A stretch of DNA of 64,000 nt from an uncultured Candidatus Saccharibacteria bacterium (GTDB taxonomy: Bacteria > Patescibacteriota > Saccharimonadia > Saccharimonadales > Saccharimonadaceae), in assembly GCA_948868795.1 (NCBI GenBank), contig CAQRDK010000005.1, forward strand, positions 1-64,000, in the 5' to 3' direction. Below are positions 42,616 through 51,051 of the stretch, piece by piece. The notes beneath the pieces were generated by a model. That model was not told the DNA's origin. It saw only the letters and a list, made by a program, of their open reading frames with translations, and made no database searches. Positions within the stretch are counted from its first letter, which is position 1. Each line of letters begins with the position of its first letter. Made by a program: the position numbers and the translations under genes.

Positions 42616-44196
42616 TTAACACAAGCTCTTTTGAGTTACTTCTCTCTTAGCCTCGTTAGATTGTCCGTCTTTCCAGTTGGTATCGGTAAGCTCAATCCAA
42701 CGTTGACCGTACTTATAATGACCATGTTTAACTTTAATTCCGATACTCTCAAGAGTAGATTTACAACGGTCTAACTGCTTGCCGAGCGTCGCAGGTGAGC
42801 GTGGCCAGTCAGGATGATTTACGAGATAACACCTTGCCGTATCGTCCTCAACACAGTCAGCAAGTCCACTATAACGAAGCCTAATTTCATGAAGTTGCGA
42901 AGCAGTACCTTCCCACGTTCCGGTTTGCGAAGTTAGGAGACGACAGGCCTGAGCGACTAGTGAAGATTCAACCGCAATCTCAGTTTGCCTATCGAGAATG
43001 AACTTATATGCTTCCACGAATTCTTGACCCGTATGGCCATCCATACTCTCACAGATCGCGTAAGACAAAGCATACCAGTCGGCCAACCTCGGCAATTTCT
43101 CAAGCTTTACGGACGGTAAGAGTTTAAGGGCTTTGCTCAGCGTATTATAGATACTTCCTAGTAAGTATGGCTTTAACCTTGCGAATTCAGAATCTAACTC
43201 AGACTGTGTGCGACGCTTGGTTTCCGAAATACGACTAACCTTTAAGGGCAAGGTCCTATCCAATAGGTCTTCTCTCTGCACCAGTGTCGATGGAATGCCA
43301 GTAATGATTACTGGGCGACAAACTTGACAGATCCAATCATCATCATCGCTATATAGGGCGCGTTTAGCAAGGCTCGACCCAGTACAGATACGGCATAGCT
43401 CGTCGCTTAATGACAATGAGATATTGCTTAAATTATCAAGCAGTAGTGCGGCATTTTTATTAGCCAGTCTCATTAACTCTTGTCCATTACTGATCACTGG
43501 TAGACCACTTTCTAATGAAGAACACTCCACGAGGTCGACAATGCGTCTCGCCGTCAAAGTCTTACCGGAGCCGTTGTCGCCGCTGATGCTCAAAAGGGGC
43601 TTCGGAATGTTTGGAATATATAGACTACAGATATATGCCATAACCACTAGCCACTCTCGATCATCCTTAAACTCTGACAAAAGCGGTCGTAATAACTCAA
43701 TACTACAGTCTTCATGTCGCTCAGGTAGGCTTTGCGGCTTTTGATGTCGATGACGGAGAAAAGCAATCGGTACGTCTTGAATTGACCAGCTTTCTGGAGT
43801 AATACTTATGGCATGCAACCCATCACAAGTATCATAAATGATTTCTAGCGGATTGCCTTGACAATCATCGACTCGACATAGGCGAGTATTTAGCTCATGA
43901 TATTCATCGCCCGTTTCCGCTTCGTAAATTAACATCGTGCGGACAATATCAACAATTGCGTCTAACCCTTGAAATCTCTTATATTTCTTGATTAAAAAGT
44001 TTCGTAGCCACCTTTCAAATTCTTTAGATGTTAGTTTAATGACCTGACCTCCAGTTTTGCGGATGGCAATATAAGGTTCTTGTCGCTGATCAATAAACAA
44101 AGTGTTCTGATCTTTAATTTGCTCAACGGCTTCTTCTGCTAAAGTTTTCCCTTTATCTACTTTAGGGTCGCTTTTATTGGCAAGGTTTTCTGCCAT
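42616..44196 (-). CDS. Replication-type P-loop ATPase/helicase
   Basis: A 526-residue protein. Residues about 1-170 have no named domain. The ATPase core has SISGDNGSGKT (Walker A, near 205), NKNAALLLDNLSNIS (Walker B, near 252), CRPVIITGIP (sensor) and REDLLDRTLPL (arginine finger region). This pattern is shared by phage and plasmid primase-helicases and DUF927/DUF3631-like proteins. A C-terminal winged-helix part (SPATLGKQLDRCKSTLESIGI, KYGQRWIEL) fits origin or DNA binding. No primase motif is clear. It probably drives replication of the excised element. It overlaps the next gene upstream by 23 bp. Confidence 0.75.
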   Translation of the reverse strand: MAENLANKSDPKVDKGKTLAEEAVEQIKDQNTLFIDQRQEPYIAIRKTGGQVIKLTSKEFERWLRNFLIKKYKRFQGLDAIVDIVRTMLIYEAETGDEYHELNTRLCRVDDCQGNPLEIIYDTCDGLHAISITPESWSIQDVPIAFLRHRHQKPQSLPERHEDCSIELLRPLLSEFKDDREWLVVMAYICSLYIPNIPKPLLSISGDNGSGKTLTARRIVDLVECSSLESGLPVISNGQELMRLANKNAALLLDNLSNISLSLSDELCRICTGSSLAKRALYSDDDDWICQVCRPVIITGIPSTLVQREDLLDRTLPLKVSRISETKRRTQSELDSEFARLKPYLLGSIYNTLSKALKLLPSVKLEKLPRLADWYALSYAICESMDGHTGQEFVEAYKFILDRQTEIAVESSLVAQACRLLTSQTGTWEGTASQLHEIRLRYSGLADCVEDDTARCYLVNHPDWPRSPATLGKQLDRCKSTLESIGIKVKHGHYKYGQRWIELTDTNWKDGQSNEAKREVTQKSLC

Positions 44197-44368
44197 TATG
44201 CACCTCCTTTGTTTGAAGCTCTCGTGAACTTAAGATCTTTGCGGCCGTAAATCTCACTACCGATACGGCACAAGCGTAAAGCTCGTCGTCATTCAAACTT
44301 AGACCGACGGATGACTTCACAATTTTGCGCAACCGCTTCAGATTTTTGGCATCAAAAACCTTGTCCAC
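44174..44368 (-). CDS. Small helical element protein
   Basis: 64 residues, GTG start at 44368 with AAGGAAGGAA upstream. It is basic at the N-terminus (NLKRLRKIVKSS) with SLNDDELYACAVSVVRFTAAKIL, helical throughout. It overlaps the ATPase gene by 23 bp, so translation is coupled. It may be a helicase partner or small regulator. No family is recognised. Confidence 0.6.
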   Translation of the reverse strand: MDKVFDAKNLKRLRKIVKSSVGLSLNDDELYACAVSVVRFTAAKILSSRELQTKEVHNGRKPCQ

Positions 44369-44449
44369 TGGGGCTTCCTTCCTTTGATTTAGTTTTATAT
44401 TGTAGATTCTATTTTCGCTGAACCTACTCCTATTCTAAGTGAAGTAGCC

Positions 44450-44493
44450 AAAAAACACCCTCCTTGAAACTTATAAAGTTTGAGGAAGGTTTT
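44450..44493 (-). terminator. Intrinsic terminator in element 1
   Basis: On the minus strand an imperfect stem (CCTTCCTCAAACTT with AAGTTTCAAGGAGG) is followed by GTGTTTTTTGG directly at the stop codon of the 342-residue gene. It insulates the replication genes from that transcript. Confidence 0.85.
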
Positions 44494-45520
44494 ACACCCT
44501 TGTTATATTAAAAGTTTGGTTCTTGAAAGAAAGCTCAAACTCTTGAACTTTTTGGTCGTTGTTAAAAACCGTTGGTATCTTATATAGCAACGACAAATAG
44601 TCTGGATCTTTTTGTTCTTTCTCTATAAAAGACGCTGTGCTATTTAGAGATCTACCAAAATACAGCACCTCAAGAACATCAGTTTTCATTTCTTCATTAA
44701 ATTGAAGAAGCGCATTGTGAAACCAGTCCCTTTCCCATTGTTTTTTGAACTTGGATCTATCTTTCCACACCTCTAAATCAGTATATCCATCCGTCAAAAA
44801 TGGTAGTCTATCTATTTTAAAACAATATTCCAAAACGCCTAAAAGTTCATTGGCACTTAGCTTTTTAGCTGTTTGAGTGGCTAAATAGTTTAATATAACA
44901 TTTCTTATAGTGAAGATCGTGATTTGCGATGCTCGAGTTTTCTCTGGTTTTACGTGCGCAGTTTTTATATATTTCCAGTTTTGCGATAGATACCACTGCA
45001 TATCCTCGAGACTAGTTTCCTCTGAGAAACAAATCATTGGCTGCTTAGATTTTTTAGTTGTAGTAGTTGCGATTTGTAGATTTTTAGCTCTGTCAGGTCT
45101 CACTAGTGTTCCGTATATGTACAGTACGACCGATAGATCCATCCAGTCATAACATGTCAAAAAATATCTTACTAGATGATCTCTATTTTTCTCTATACTG
45201 GATATAGTGCAAGAATCGAGTAGCCGACGCACGCCCACGATTGGGCGGTCATATTTCGCTCTTACTATCGCGGCATACTGACGGCTAGTCCATGGATAAG
45301 GGCTCAGCGGAACAAAATTAAAATTGTTAGTAGTAAGGTCCATCCCCCATTTTCCTTGACCACATAGATCATTTAAGATGTTTACTACAAGCCTAGTGCA
45401 AGACGCTAAAAACTCATAGTCGTAGTTTTTTATATACCCAATATGTTCTCCATCATCATAATCGCAAGTATCTTCGTAATCTACATTCATATTAAGAAAA
45501 TTACGAATTGCATCATTCAT
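44492..45520 (-). CDS. Uncharacterised 342-residue element protein
   Basis: No family recognised. The chain is soluble, rich in aromatic residues, with ACTRLVVNILNDLCGQGKWGMDL, LVRYFLTCYDWMDLSVVLYIYGTL and a helical C-terminal half. It has no nuclease, kinase or HEPN motif that I can see. The ATG at 45520 is chosen because TTGACA-N17-TATAAT ends 7 nt before it, so the transcript should be leaderless, unlike most strong-promoter genes here. Its own promoter and terminator make it an independent cargo unit, which suits a defence or accessory gene. Confidence 0.65.
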   Translation of the reverse strand: MNDAIRNFLNMNVDYEDTCDYDDGEHIGYIKNYDYEFLASCTRLVVNILNDLCGQGKWGMDLTTNNFNFVPLSPYPWTSRQYAAIVRAKYDRPIVGVRRLLDSCTISSIEKNRDHLVRYFLTCYDWMDLSVVLYIYGTLVRPDRAKNLQIATTTTKKSKQPMICFSEETSLEDMQWYLSQNWKYIKTAHVKPEKTRASQITIFTIRNVILNYLATQTAKKLSANELLGVLEYCFKIDRLPFLTDGYTDLEVWKDRSKFKKQWERDWFHNALLQFNEEMKTDVLEVLYFGRSLNSTASFIEKEQKDPDYLSLLYKIPTVFNNDQKVQEFELSFKNQTFNITRV

Positions 45521-45527
45521 AATATAT

Positions 45528-45556
45528 ATTATACTTACCACCTCTGTTATTGTCAA
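45528..45556 (-). promoter_or_regulatory. Sigma70 promoter, leaderless output
   Basis: TTGACA (45556-45551), 17-nt spacer, TATAAT (45533-45528), then 7 nt to the ATG. Confidence 0.9.
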
Positions 45557-45611
45557 ACCCCCACCCCTGTCGCGAATAGGTATTCACATTTGAAGTAATA
45601 TGTGGTATAAT

Positions 45612-45783
45612 AAGGGTGCTTAAATCTTAACGAATCGGACAACGTCAACGAAAGTTGATTAGTTCCAAGCGGAAATGCGGCTATGTACGCAAGTCTGTTC
45701 TTGGAACTAGATTTGTTAAGGTTTAAGCGACTAGTACATAGTCGCATTTTTGTTATCAGAGCGGCTAAGAAAGGGCATTCAAA
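45612..45783 (+). promoter_or_regulatory. Structured leader RNA with attenuator
   Basis: TATAAT at 45606-45611 (extended by TGTGG) predicts a start near 45618. The 5' end (45619-45636) pairs over 18 bp, with G-U pairs, with 45710-45727. Inside are TCAAC-GAAA-GTTGA (45645-45658) and AGTTCCAAG/CTTGGAACT (45661-45669, 45700-45708). A terminator follows at once: GCGACTA, GTACA loop, TAGTCGC, then ATTTTTG (45727-45752). CTATGTAC (45681-45688) is complementary to GTACATAG (45734-45741) in the terminator, a potential antiterminator. It could be a riboswitch-like leader of the GIY-YIG gene or a free small RNA of about 135 nt. Confidence 0.6.
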
Positions 45784-46674
45784 ATGAGCATTATCAAATT
45801 CACCGACCTACTGCATTTATCGAACAATGACATGAGCAATCTTAAACTCGTGTTTAATAGTAATTGGCAATATGACGCAGAAAACCAAGTACCAGAGGTC
45901 AAGGCAAAACTCGGCGATCAGTCGAGGTATTTTGATTTGCTTGCTATGTACCGTGTTGGTGAAGTAGCCGTAGTTCAGGAGTCGGTCAAAACTCATAACC
46001 CTGATGGTCATAAGCGGTTTAAGAATGGTGAGATTGTTTTTTGCTTCATACCTTATTCTACCGATAAGGACTGGCTGCTAGTGAATGCGTATAAAGTACT
46101 GGACAATAGCAAGTTCCTGATTGAAGCTGATGAGGAGTGTATGACTGAATATAAGCCATTTTTCGGTAGGCTAGTAGTTCACTTTGAAGATAAAGGCAGA
46201 AATGTTACGGTGCGGAAAGAAGATATTATCGATACCATAAGTGTTAAAACCATCCTCGAGCACCCCTACAATGAACTTGGTGAAGATTTTCCGGGTTATG
46301 AAAACGTTGATTTATCATGGAATGATTTGCGTAGAGTTTTAAAGTTCAAGAACTGGCAGACGGCTTTAGAGAACCAAAAAGCAGTTTATCTGATTACCGA
46401 TACCGCTACAAATAAGCGTTATGTCGGCTCGGCTTACAGCGATAATATGCTACTGGGTAGATGGCGAAATTACGCCGAGAATGGACATGGTGGCAATAAG
46501 GAGCTGAAAGCCTTAGTTGAGGAGCGAGGTTTAGATTATGTAAAAGATAACTTCCGATACTCAATTCTTGATATTTATAAATCTACTACTGATGACGAAA
46601 CGATTATCGCGAGGGAGTCTTGGTGGAAGGAAATACTATTAACTCGTGGAGATTACGGCTATAACGCAAATTAG
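45784..46674 (+). CDS. GIY-YIG nuclease-domain protein
   Basis: 296 residues. Residues about 1-190 have no named domain (LAMYRVGEVAVVQESV, FCFIPYSTDKDWLLVNAYKVL). Residues about 199-290 are a GIY-YIG domain: AVYLITDTATNKRYVGSA, the catalytic Arg in LLGRWRNYAENGHGG, and ARESWWKEILLTRGDYGYNAN holding the metal-binding Glu. Such proteins cut DNA in homing, restriction or repair. Here it may cut competing or incoming DNA, or help element mobility. It lies 30 nt behind an attenuator-type terminator, so expression is probably conditional. Confidence 0.85.
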   Translation: MSIIKFTDLLHLSNNDMSNLKLVFNSNWQYDAENQVPEVKAKLGDQSRYFDLLAMYRVGEVAVVQESVKTHNPDGHKRFKNGEIVFCFIPYSTDKDWLLVNAYKVLDNSKFLIEADEECMTEYKPFFGRLVVHFEDKGRNVTVRKEDIIDTISVKTILEHPYNELGEDFPGYENVDLSWNDLRRVLKFKNWQTALENQKAVYLITDTATNKRYVGSAYSDNMLLGRWRNYAENGHGGNKELKALVEERGLDYVKDNFRYSILDIYKSTTDDETIIARESWWKEILLTRGDYGYNAN

Positions 46675-46727
46675 TCTTTATATTTTGCGAGAAAAGTCCC
46701 ATAATTTAAGCCGAGGAGCATGAATAT

Positions 46728-47489
46728 ATGATAAGTTTAACTTCAATAATAACCGCCATTAGGGGAGCGAGCCTTGCCACCAAAATAGGATTAGGTGTTG
46801 GCGCTGTTGCTGTCGTGGCTGGCGGTACTGCTGGCACTGTGGCAATTATAAATAATACCAACAGGACACCGGAAACACAGCAAATAACGTCCGAATTACA
46901 AAATGACGACAACTCCTCGTCCGGGCAAAACAATACGCAAGTTGGAGAAACTGGAGAGCCTGAAGATGATGAAGAAAAGGACGACCAGCCGACAAACGAA
47001 GTTAAGCCGAATAACACTACAAGTACCAACGATAACTCACAAACTACTACACCGAAACCGAACAATAATGCTTCTAATCAGTCTAGTTCCAATAATTCTT
47101 CCACTTCTAAACCAAGCACTCCAGCCCAAACCCAACCATCGCAACCAAGTCAACCCGCTCAGCCTAGTCAGCCATCACAACCCGCTCAGCCTAGTCAGCC
47201 ATCTCAGCCAACCAAAAAGCCCGACTATAATTTGAATGACAACTACGTGATTGCTTATTGTTTTGCGGCAATTGGCGGAAGCACTAGTAATTTTTATGCC
47301 GTAAATAAAAATTCTGAAACAGCTACAAATTCCTGTGTCGCCAAGATGATAAGTAGTGCGCGTAATCATAGTGAATATTCAAATATGTCCGATGACGATA
47401 TTTTTGCGGAGATAGGTGGAGGCGGATATAGTGGCCAGCTAACTGAAGCTGAGTGTTCCAAGAATGGGTTAAGTTGTGGGAGATGGTAA
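46728..47489 (+). CDS. Exported Ser/Pro/Gln-repeat protein
   Basis: 253 residues. A hydrophobic N-terminal segment (about 18-42, IGLGVGAVAVVAGGTAGTVA) acts as signal or anchor. Acidic and Asn/Thr/Ser-rich stretches lead to a QPSQPSQPAQ repeat (about 135-163), then a compact C-terminal domain of about 85 residues with four Cys and NSCVAKMISSARNHSEYSNM. A surface protein carried by a mobile element in an epibiont could affect host binding or surface exclusion. No family is recognised for the terminal domain. Confidence 0.75.
   Translation: MISLTSIITAIRGASLATKIGLGVGAVAVVAGGTAGTVAIINNTNRTPETQQITSELQNDDNSSSGQNNTQVGETGEPEDDEEKDDQPTNEVKPNNTTSTNDNSQTTTPKPNNNASNQSSSNNSSTSKPSTPAQTQPSQPSQPAQPSQPSQPAQPSQPSQPTKKPDYNLNDNYVIAYCFAAIGGSTSNFYAVNKNSETATNSCVAKMISSARNHSEYSNMSDDDIFAEIGGGGYSGQLTEAECSKNGLSCGRW
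47151..47204 (+). repeat. 27-bp in-frame tandem repeat
   Basis: Two copies, 47151-47177 and 47178-47204, differ only in the last base. They encode QPAQPSQPS and probably expand or shrink by slippage. Confidence 0.85.
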
Positions 47490-47503
47490 AATACTAGAGA
47501 GCT

Positions 47504-47923
47504 ATGATGAAAAATAACACAACCAGTTTAAGCAAAATTGAGAAAAACTTTAGGGAGCTAATTGTTAAGCAGTGCGAGTTTTGTAAGTTTGATAAGTATT
47601 TGGAAGAGAATCCTGATTTTGAGTTCCCGAAGATTGCGGAAGACTTATTACGGTCTAACGCTCAAAACTTTATAGCTGTTCCAGGCATGTTTGGCGGTTT
47701 TACATATTATCTCGAAGAAGCAGATAACAAGCTAACATTGTATATGGAACAGTCTAGTCGCATGGACTACGACAGTGATAGCTATATGTATTTTGAGATT
47801 ACCGAAAACGGAAGCAGAATGCTTAAGGGTGAGGAGCGAGGTGCTGTACGGAGAAAGTTTTGGGAGTTAGCGAAGAAAGCTCATGAAGAGCATAAAAATG
47901 GAGAAAATGAGAGGCGAGCATGA
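47504..47923 (+). CDS. Uncharacterised 139-residue element protein
   Basis: Soluble protein with SLSKIEKNFRELIVKQCEFCKF, a beta-rich middle (FGGFTYYLEEADNKLTLYME) and a charged helical end. No family recognised. It lies 14 nt after the exported-protein gene and overlaps the next gene by 4 bp, so it belongs to the plus-strand cargo operon. Confidence 0.65.
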   Translation: MMKNNTTSLSKIEKNFRELIVKQCEFCKFDKYLEENPDFEFPKIAEDLLRSNAQNFIAVPGMFGGFTYYLEEADNKLTLYMEQSSRMDYDSDSYMYFEITENGSRMLKGEERGAVRRKFWELAKKAHEEHKNGENERRA

Positions 47924-48120
47924 ACCCAGCGAGCGAGAATAGCGTTACGATTATGAAATACAAATCTCCGGACGGAGTGTATGATTTTAAGTGTCTTGAT
48001 AAGTGGAATGTGGCGGACGAAGTGGAGCGGCTGGACGCTATGATTAAGGAAAAACAAAAATTAGAGGCTGAGGGCTACGTTGTTTTATGGATTAAGACGT
48101 TGCCAATTTTTGATTTATAG
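47920..48120 (+). CDS. Small paralogous element protein A
   Basis: 66 residues containing SVTIMKYKSPDGVYDFKCLDKW followed by a helical VADEVERLDAMIKEKQKLEAEGY. The same pattern (SITVMKYLGADGEYHF, LEDRLNFLSKVEYNLWANGE) occurs in the protein at 48913-49122, so the two are paralogues. It overlaps the previous gene by ATGA. Function unknown. Confidence 0.6.
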   Translation: MNPASENSVTIMKYKSPDGVYDFKCLDKWNVADEVERLDAMIKEKQKLEAEGYVVLWIKTLPIFDL

Positions 48121-48771
48121 CAGCACTTTAGACACTATTTTGTAGTATTTTTCGCCTATATCAGATAGTGTCATGCTCTGACGTATGCCTAGTGCATCTT
48201 CTACAATTGCGGGCGCAGTAGAGCTTTTTACTAAGCCAAGAGCAACCAATCTGTCAGCCCCATAAGATAAGAAAGAGAGATAATTAGGCGCTTGCTGATA
48301 TATAGTGTCTAAATCGTAAATGTCGTCTACAAAAAACATTCTTGTTATCTCCGAGAACTCACAAAAAGTTTTCCAATCTATGTTTTCATTTATATATTCT
48401 TGGAATATCGCCGCTAAGATTTTGCTTTTAGACAACTCTATATTTTGATTTAGAATAATCAGTACTCTGCCAAGCTCAGCTTCGGCTTTTTTGGGATTTT
48501 CATCAATTATCTTTTTATACTTCTCTTTCTTCTTCTCGTCCAGTTGTCCATTATTTAACTCTTTTACGAAGGCTAGTGTTTGACGCAGCAAATTCCTATC
48601 ATGGAGATTCTGAGCTACGTTTTTCACTCCTACTAGCGTACTCATGAGTGGAAAATCTTTTAAAACGCCTTCATCTAGGATACTATCAATGCCAAACTCG
48701 GCAATGTCCGGAATGCTGTCGGCTATATTGGAAAATAAACTATTTTGAAACTGTGGAACAATTTTATTCAT
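48115..48771 (-). CDS. Uncharacterised helical element protein
   Basis: 218 residues, almost wholly helical, with SIPDIAEFGIDSILDEGVLKD, VKNVAQNLHDRNLLRQTLAF and a C-terminal winged-helix-like end (DRLVALGLVKSS, LSDIGEKYYKIVSKVLL). The start at 48771 follows TATAAT (48783-48778) by 6 nt, a leaderless transcript. It is the only minus-strand gene among small plus-strand genes, so it is an independent insertion or cargo gene. It resembles some defence-linked helical proteins only in general layout. Confidence 0.6.
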   Translation of the reverse strand: MNKIVPQFQNSLFSNIADSIPDIAEFGIDSILDEGVLKDFPLMSTLVGVKNVAQNLHDRNLLRQTLAFVKELNNGQLDEKKKEKYKKIIDENPKKAEAELGRVLIILNQNIELSKSKILAAIFQEYINENIDWKTFCEFSEITRMFFVDDIYDLDTIYQQAPNYLSFLSYGADRLVALGLVKSSTAPAIVEDALGIRQSMTLSDIGEKYYKIVSKVLL

Positions 48772-48912
48772 ATTGATATTATACAACGCCACCTCGGCTA
48801 AACGGTAGATAGCGGAAAAGTTTTAAGTAGGTTATTGGCTCCTAGGTGTTAGGTTTGGGAGCTGATTTTTTCATTTACTTTTTTGACATTTAAGTCAATA
48901 ATTGGTCTTATT

Positions 48913-49122
48913 ATGAAACAATCGCCAAGTTCCATTACGGTTATGAAGTATTTAGGCGCAGATGGAGAGTACCACTTTGTAATAGTTGATGACTTAAAGT
49001 TTCCAAGCCTTGAAGATAGGTTGAACTTTTTGAGTAAAGTAGAATATAATCTTTGGGCGAATGGTGAGATCATTGAGCATATATGGACGAGAACGTCTAG
49101 TAGTTGTGAGGTAATATCTTAA
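48913..49122 (+). CDS. Small paralogous element protein B
   Basis: 69 residues from ATG 48913, a paralogue of the protein at 47920-48120. TTGACATTTAAGTCAA (48883-48898), a perfect short inverted repeat (TTGAC/GTCAA), lies upstream and may be an operator. The next gene starts directly after its stop codon. Confidence 0.55.
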   Translation: MKQSPSSITVMKYLGADGEYHFVIVDDLKFPSLEDRLNFLSKVEYNLWANGEIIEHIWTRTSSSCEVIS

Positions 49123-49353
49123 ATGATTGTCAGCAAAGATTGGAAGCCAAACTTCTATAAGTATGAGAAGGTCCGCCGAAGCGGCAGATATAATATGATT
49201 ATGGAGGCTAGGCAAGCGATTAAAGCTTGTGACATTAGTAGCCGAGAATATCGAGATATATTACTTAACTATAACGTTTACAAAAGGTATGTTGAGGCGA
49301 AATATGGCACGATTGATAACTTTATGAGAAAGCATAAAAAATGCGACTACTAG
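49123..49353 (+). CDS. Small element protein, conserved between both elements
   Basis: 76 residues, basic, starting MIVSKDWKPNFYKYEKVRRS with SSREYRDILLNYNVYKRYVEAKY. A clear broken homologue exists at 51479-51709 in element 2. It abuts the preceding stop codon and overlaps the next gene by 13 bp. Confidence 0.65.
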   Translation: MIVSKDWKPNFYKYEKVRRSGRYNMIMEARQAIKACDISSREYRDILLNYNVYKRYVEAKYGTIDNFMRKHKKCDY

Positions 49354-49640
49354 ATTACGAGTGCCAGACTACATTTTGGGAAGACTTTAGCATGGCGGAA
49401 CGTTTTGGGACGGAAGCAATTGAAGATACTTATAAGCGAGCCGAGTCGGAATGGAAGAACGACAGGGTTTACGGAACGGAACTCTCAATGGTACTTAACC
49501 ATAAATGTTGGTATTGGTACGAAAAACAGAACGAAACACTTAGTAGGTTATATGCTGAACTTTGGGAAGAATGGCATGAGTGGGTGTTAGACAACTGGAA
49601 GAGCGAAGATTTGACTTATTATTTGAGGGTTACGGATTAG
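49341..49640 (+). CDS. Small Trp/Glu-rich protein, conserved between both elements
   Basis: 99 residues, acidic, with TFWEDFSMAERFGTEAIEDTYKRA and LYAELWEEWHEWVLDNWKSEDL. A decayed homologue follows in the same order at 51714-51994. It overlaps the basic 76-residue gene, so the two may form a basic/acidic pair such as a toxin-antitoxin couple; no known family supports this. Confidence 0.6.
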   Translation: MRLLDYECQTTFWEDFSMAERFGTEAIEDTYKRAESEWKNDRVYGTELSMVLNHKCWYWYEKQNETLSRLYAELWEEWHEWVLDNWKSEDLTYYLRVTD

Positions 49641-49642
49641 CT

Positions 49643-50977
49643 TCATTCATCTTCCCTACGATGTTTACCTAATTTTCTATCATGCTCTAATTCACCTAAG
49701 TTCTTTGAGAAATATGTAGCACTGCTCAATAAAGCAAGCTTTTGCAATAATGCTTCGTCGCTCACTTTGCCGCTTATGACGTTGCATAACTTACGCACAA
49801 GTTCTCCGGAATGATAAATTGCATTAAGTGATTCAATCCCAGACAAATCATTAGTCAAAAACCTGTGAGTAAGATCGTTACGAGGATTACGGCAATATTT
49901 CACCCAGTCATTAAAGCCGATGTCATTGCGCAGTTTTGTAACACTTTTATAGTTTAATAGTTCGCACAGACTTTCCCAAAGGTCGGACATTTTTTTCATT
50001 TTAGCATATTTTTCGTGCGCTTTTTCTAATTCCTCACCTTCCGAAGCACAAAGCTCGCAATACAGATAGCCAATAGATAGTTCTACGAAATTATCAGCCA
50101 GTACTACCGCCTCATTGTTACGGCCAAAACAACGCATATTTATAGCCTCGTTAAATTTGGATACCAGTTGAAATACTTTGTCATCGGTAAAAGTTTGATT
50201 TACATGCGCCCCTCTAAACTGCGTCAGTTCTTCGTCTTCGAGTGGACGAGCATTAAAAATTTCGCTAATTGGATTTTTATGAAATGTAATAGTTTCTCTT
50301 TTTAATATACGTTTCGTTAGCCTATCAAAGACATTCATATTAATCGTTCCGGGAGAAGACTGAACGGTCAAGCTATGCATGTAGTGATTATGTCTTGTAG
50401 GGATTGATTGGAAGCCAACGATAACGCGATTAGCGAGCATAATAGCATACTCGTATAACTTAATTAAACCAGAAAACGTGCACAGCTTTGAACTTCTTGC
50501 AGCTTCATTGCTGCATACTGATACGACAAAATAAGTTATTTTTATAAACGCAGTTCCCATTGGCAAGATTTTCGAAATAGCCGTGACACAAGACGCCTCA
50601 GTAACCTTACCACCTTTACTTCGGATTGACATGGAATTATAGCCCTCTGGTAGTGGCACATAGAAGTCTAAAGGTATCAAAAACGTAACGACTTTGTCTG
50701 GCACATCTAACGTTTGTCGTAATTCGTTCGATCTCTTCAGTAATTCATCACTGAAATAGTCTGTCAGTCGCCGAAACATCATCCCGAAATGTTCGTCATG
50801 TGAAATATCATGGCGAGTTAGAGCTTCAGCTAAGGTTGGCGCTGGCATAGAATTCTTACCTTCAGAATATTCTTTACAAAGTTCTTCAAAGACTTGCTCT
50901 TCAGCCTTCTTTTTCTGATTTTCTTGCCTATTTTTCCTTTTACGGATCACCTCTTTATGGTTTCTCTTCTTAAGCAT
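49643..50977 (-). CDS. HEPN-like protein, candidate defence cargo
   Basis: 444 residues. The first 40 are highly basic (MLKKRNHKEVIRKRKNRQ). A long middle region has no named domain. The C-terminal 180 residues are helical and contain CRNPRNDLTHRF, where R-N-D-L-T-H fits the RX4H motif of HEPN ribonucleases, followed by YHSGELVRKLCNVISG. HEPN proteins often abort phage infection. The gene sits at the right end, against the att site. Its -10 box TATAAT (51006-51001) lies inside the right-end sequence that would code the recombinase tail in the circular form, and that tail's stop overlaps this ATG by 8 bp. Confidence 0.6.
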   Translation of the reverse strand: MLKKRNHKEVIRKRKNRQENQKKKAEEQVFEELCKEYSEGKNSMPAPTLAEALTRHDISHDEHFGMMFRRLTDYFSDELLKRSNELRQTLDVPDKVVTFLIPLDFYVPLPEGYNSMSIRSKGGKVTEASCVTAISKILPMGTAFIKITYFVVSVCSNEAARSSKLCTFSGLIKLYEYAIMLANRVIVGFQSIPTRHNHYMHSLTVQSSPGTINMNVFDRLTKRILKRETITFHKNPISEIFNARPLEDEELTQFRGAHVNQTFTDDKVFQLVSKFNEAINMRCFGRNNEAVVLADNFVELSIGYLYCELCASEGEELEKAHEKYAKMKKMSDLWESLCELLNYKSVTKLRNDIGFNDWVKYCRNPRNDLTHRFLTNDLSGIESLNAIYHSGELVRKLCNVISGKVSDEALLQKLALLSSATYFSKNLGELEHDRKLGKHRREDE

Positions 50978-51051
50978 CTATACATTCCTCTAATATATCT
51001 ATTATACCATTTTTTTCCTCTAGAAATTTTGTTAACCCCTGCTTTACAAAG

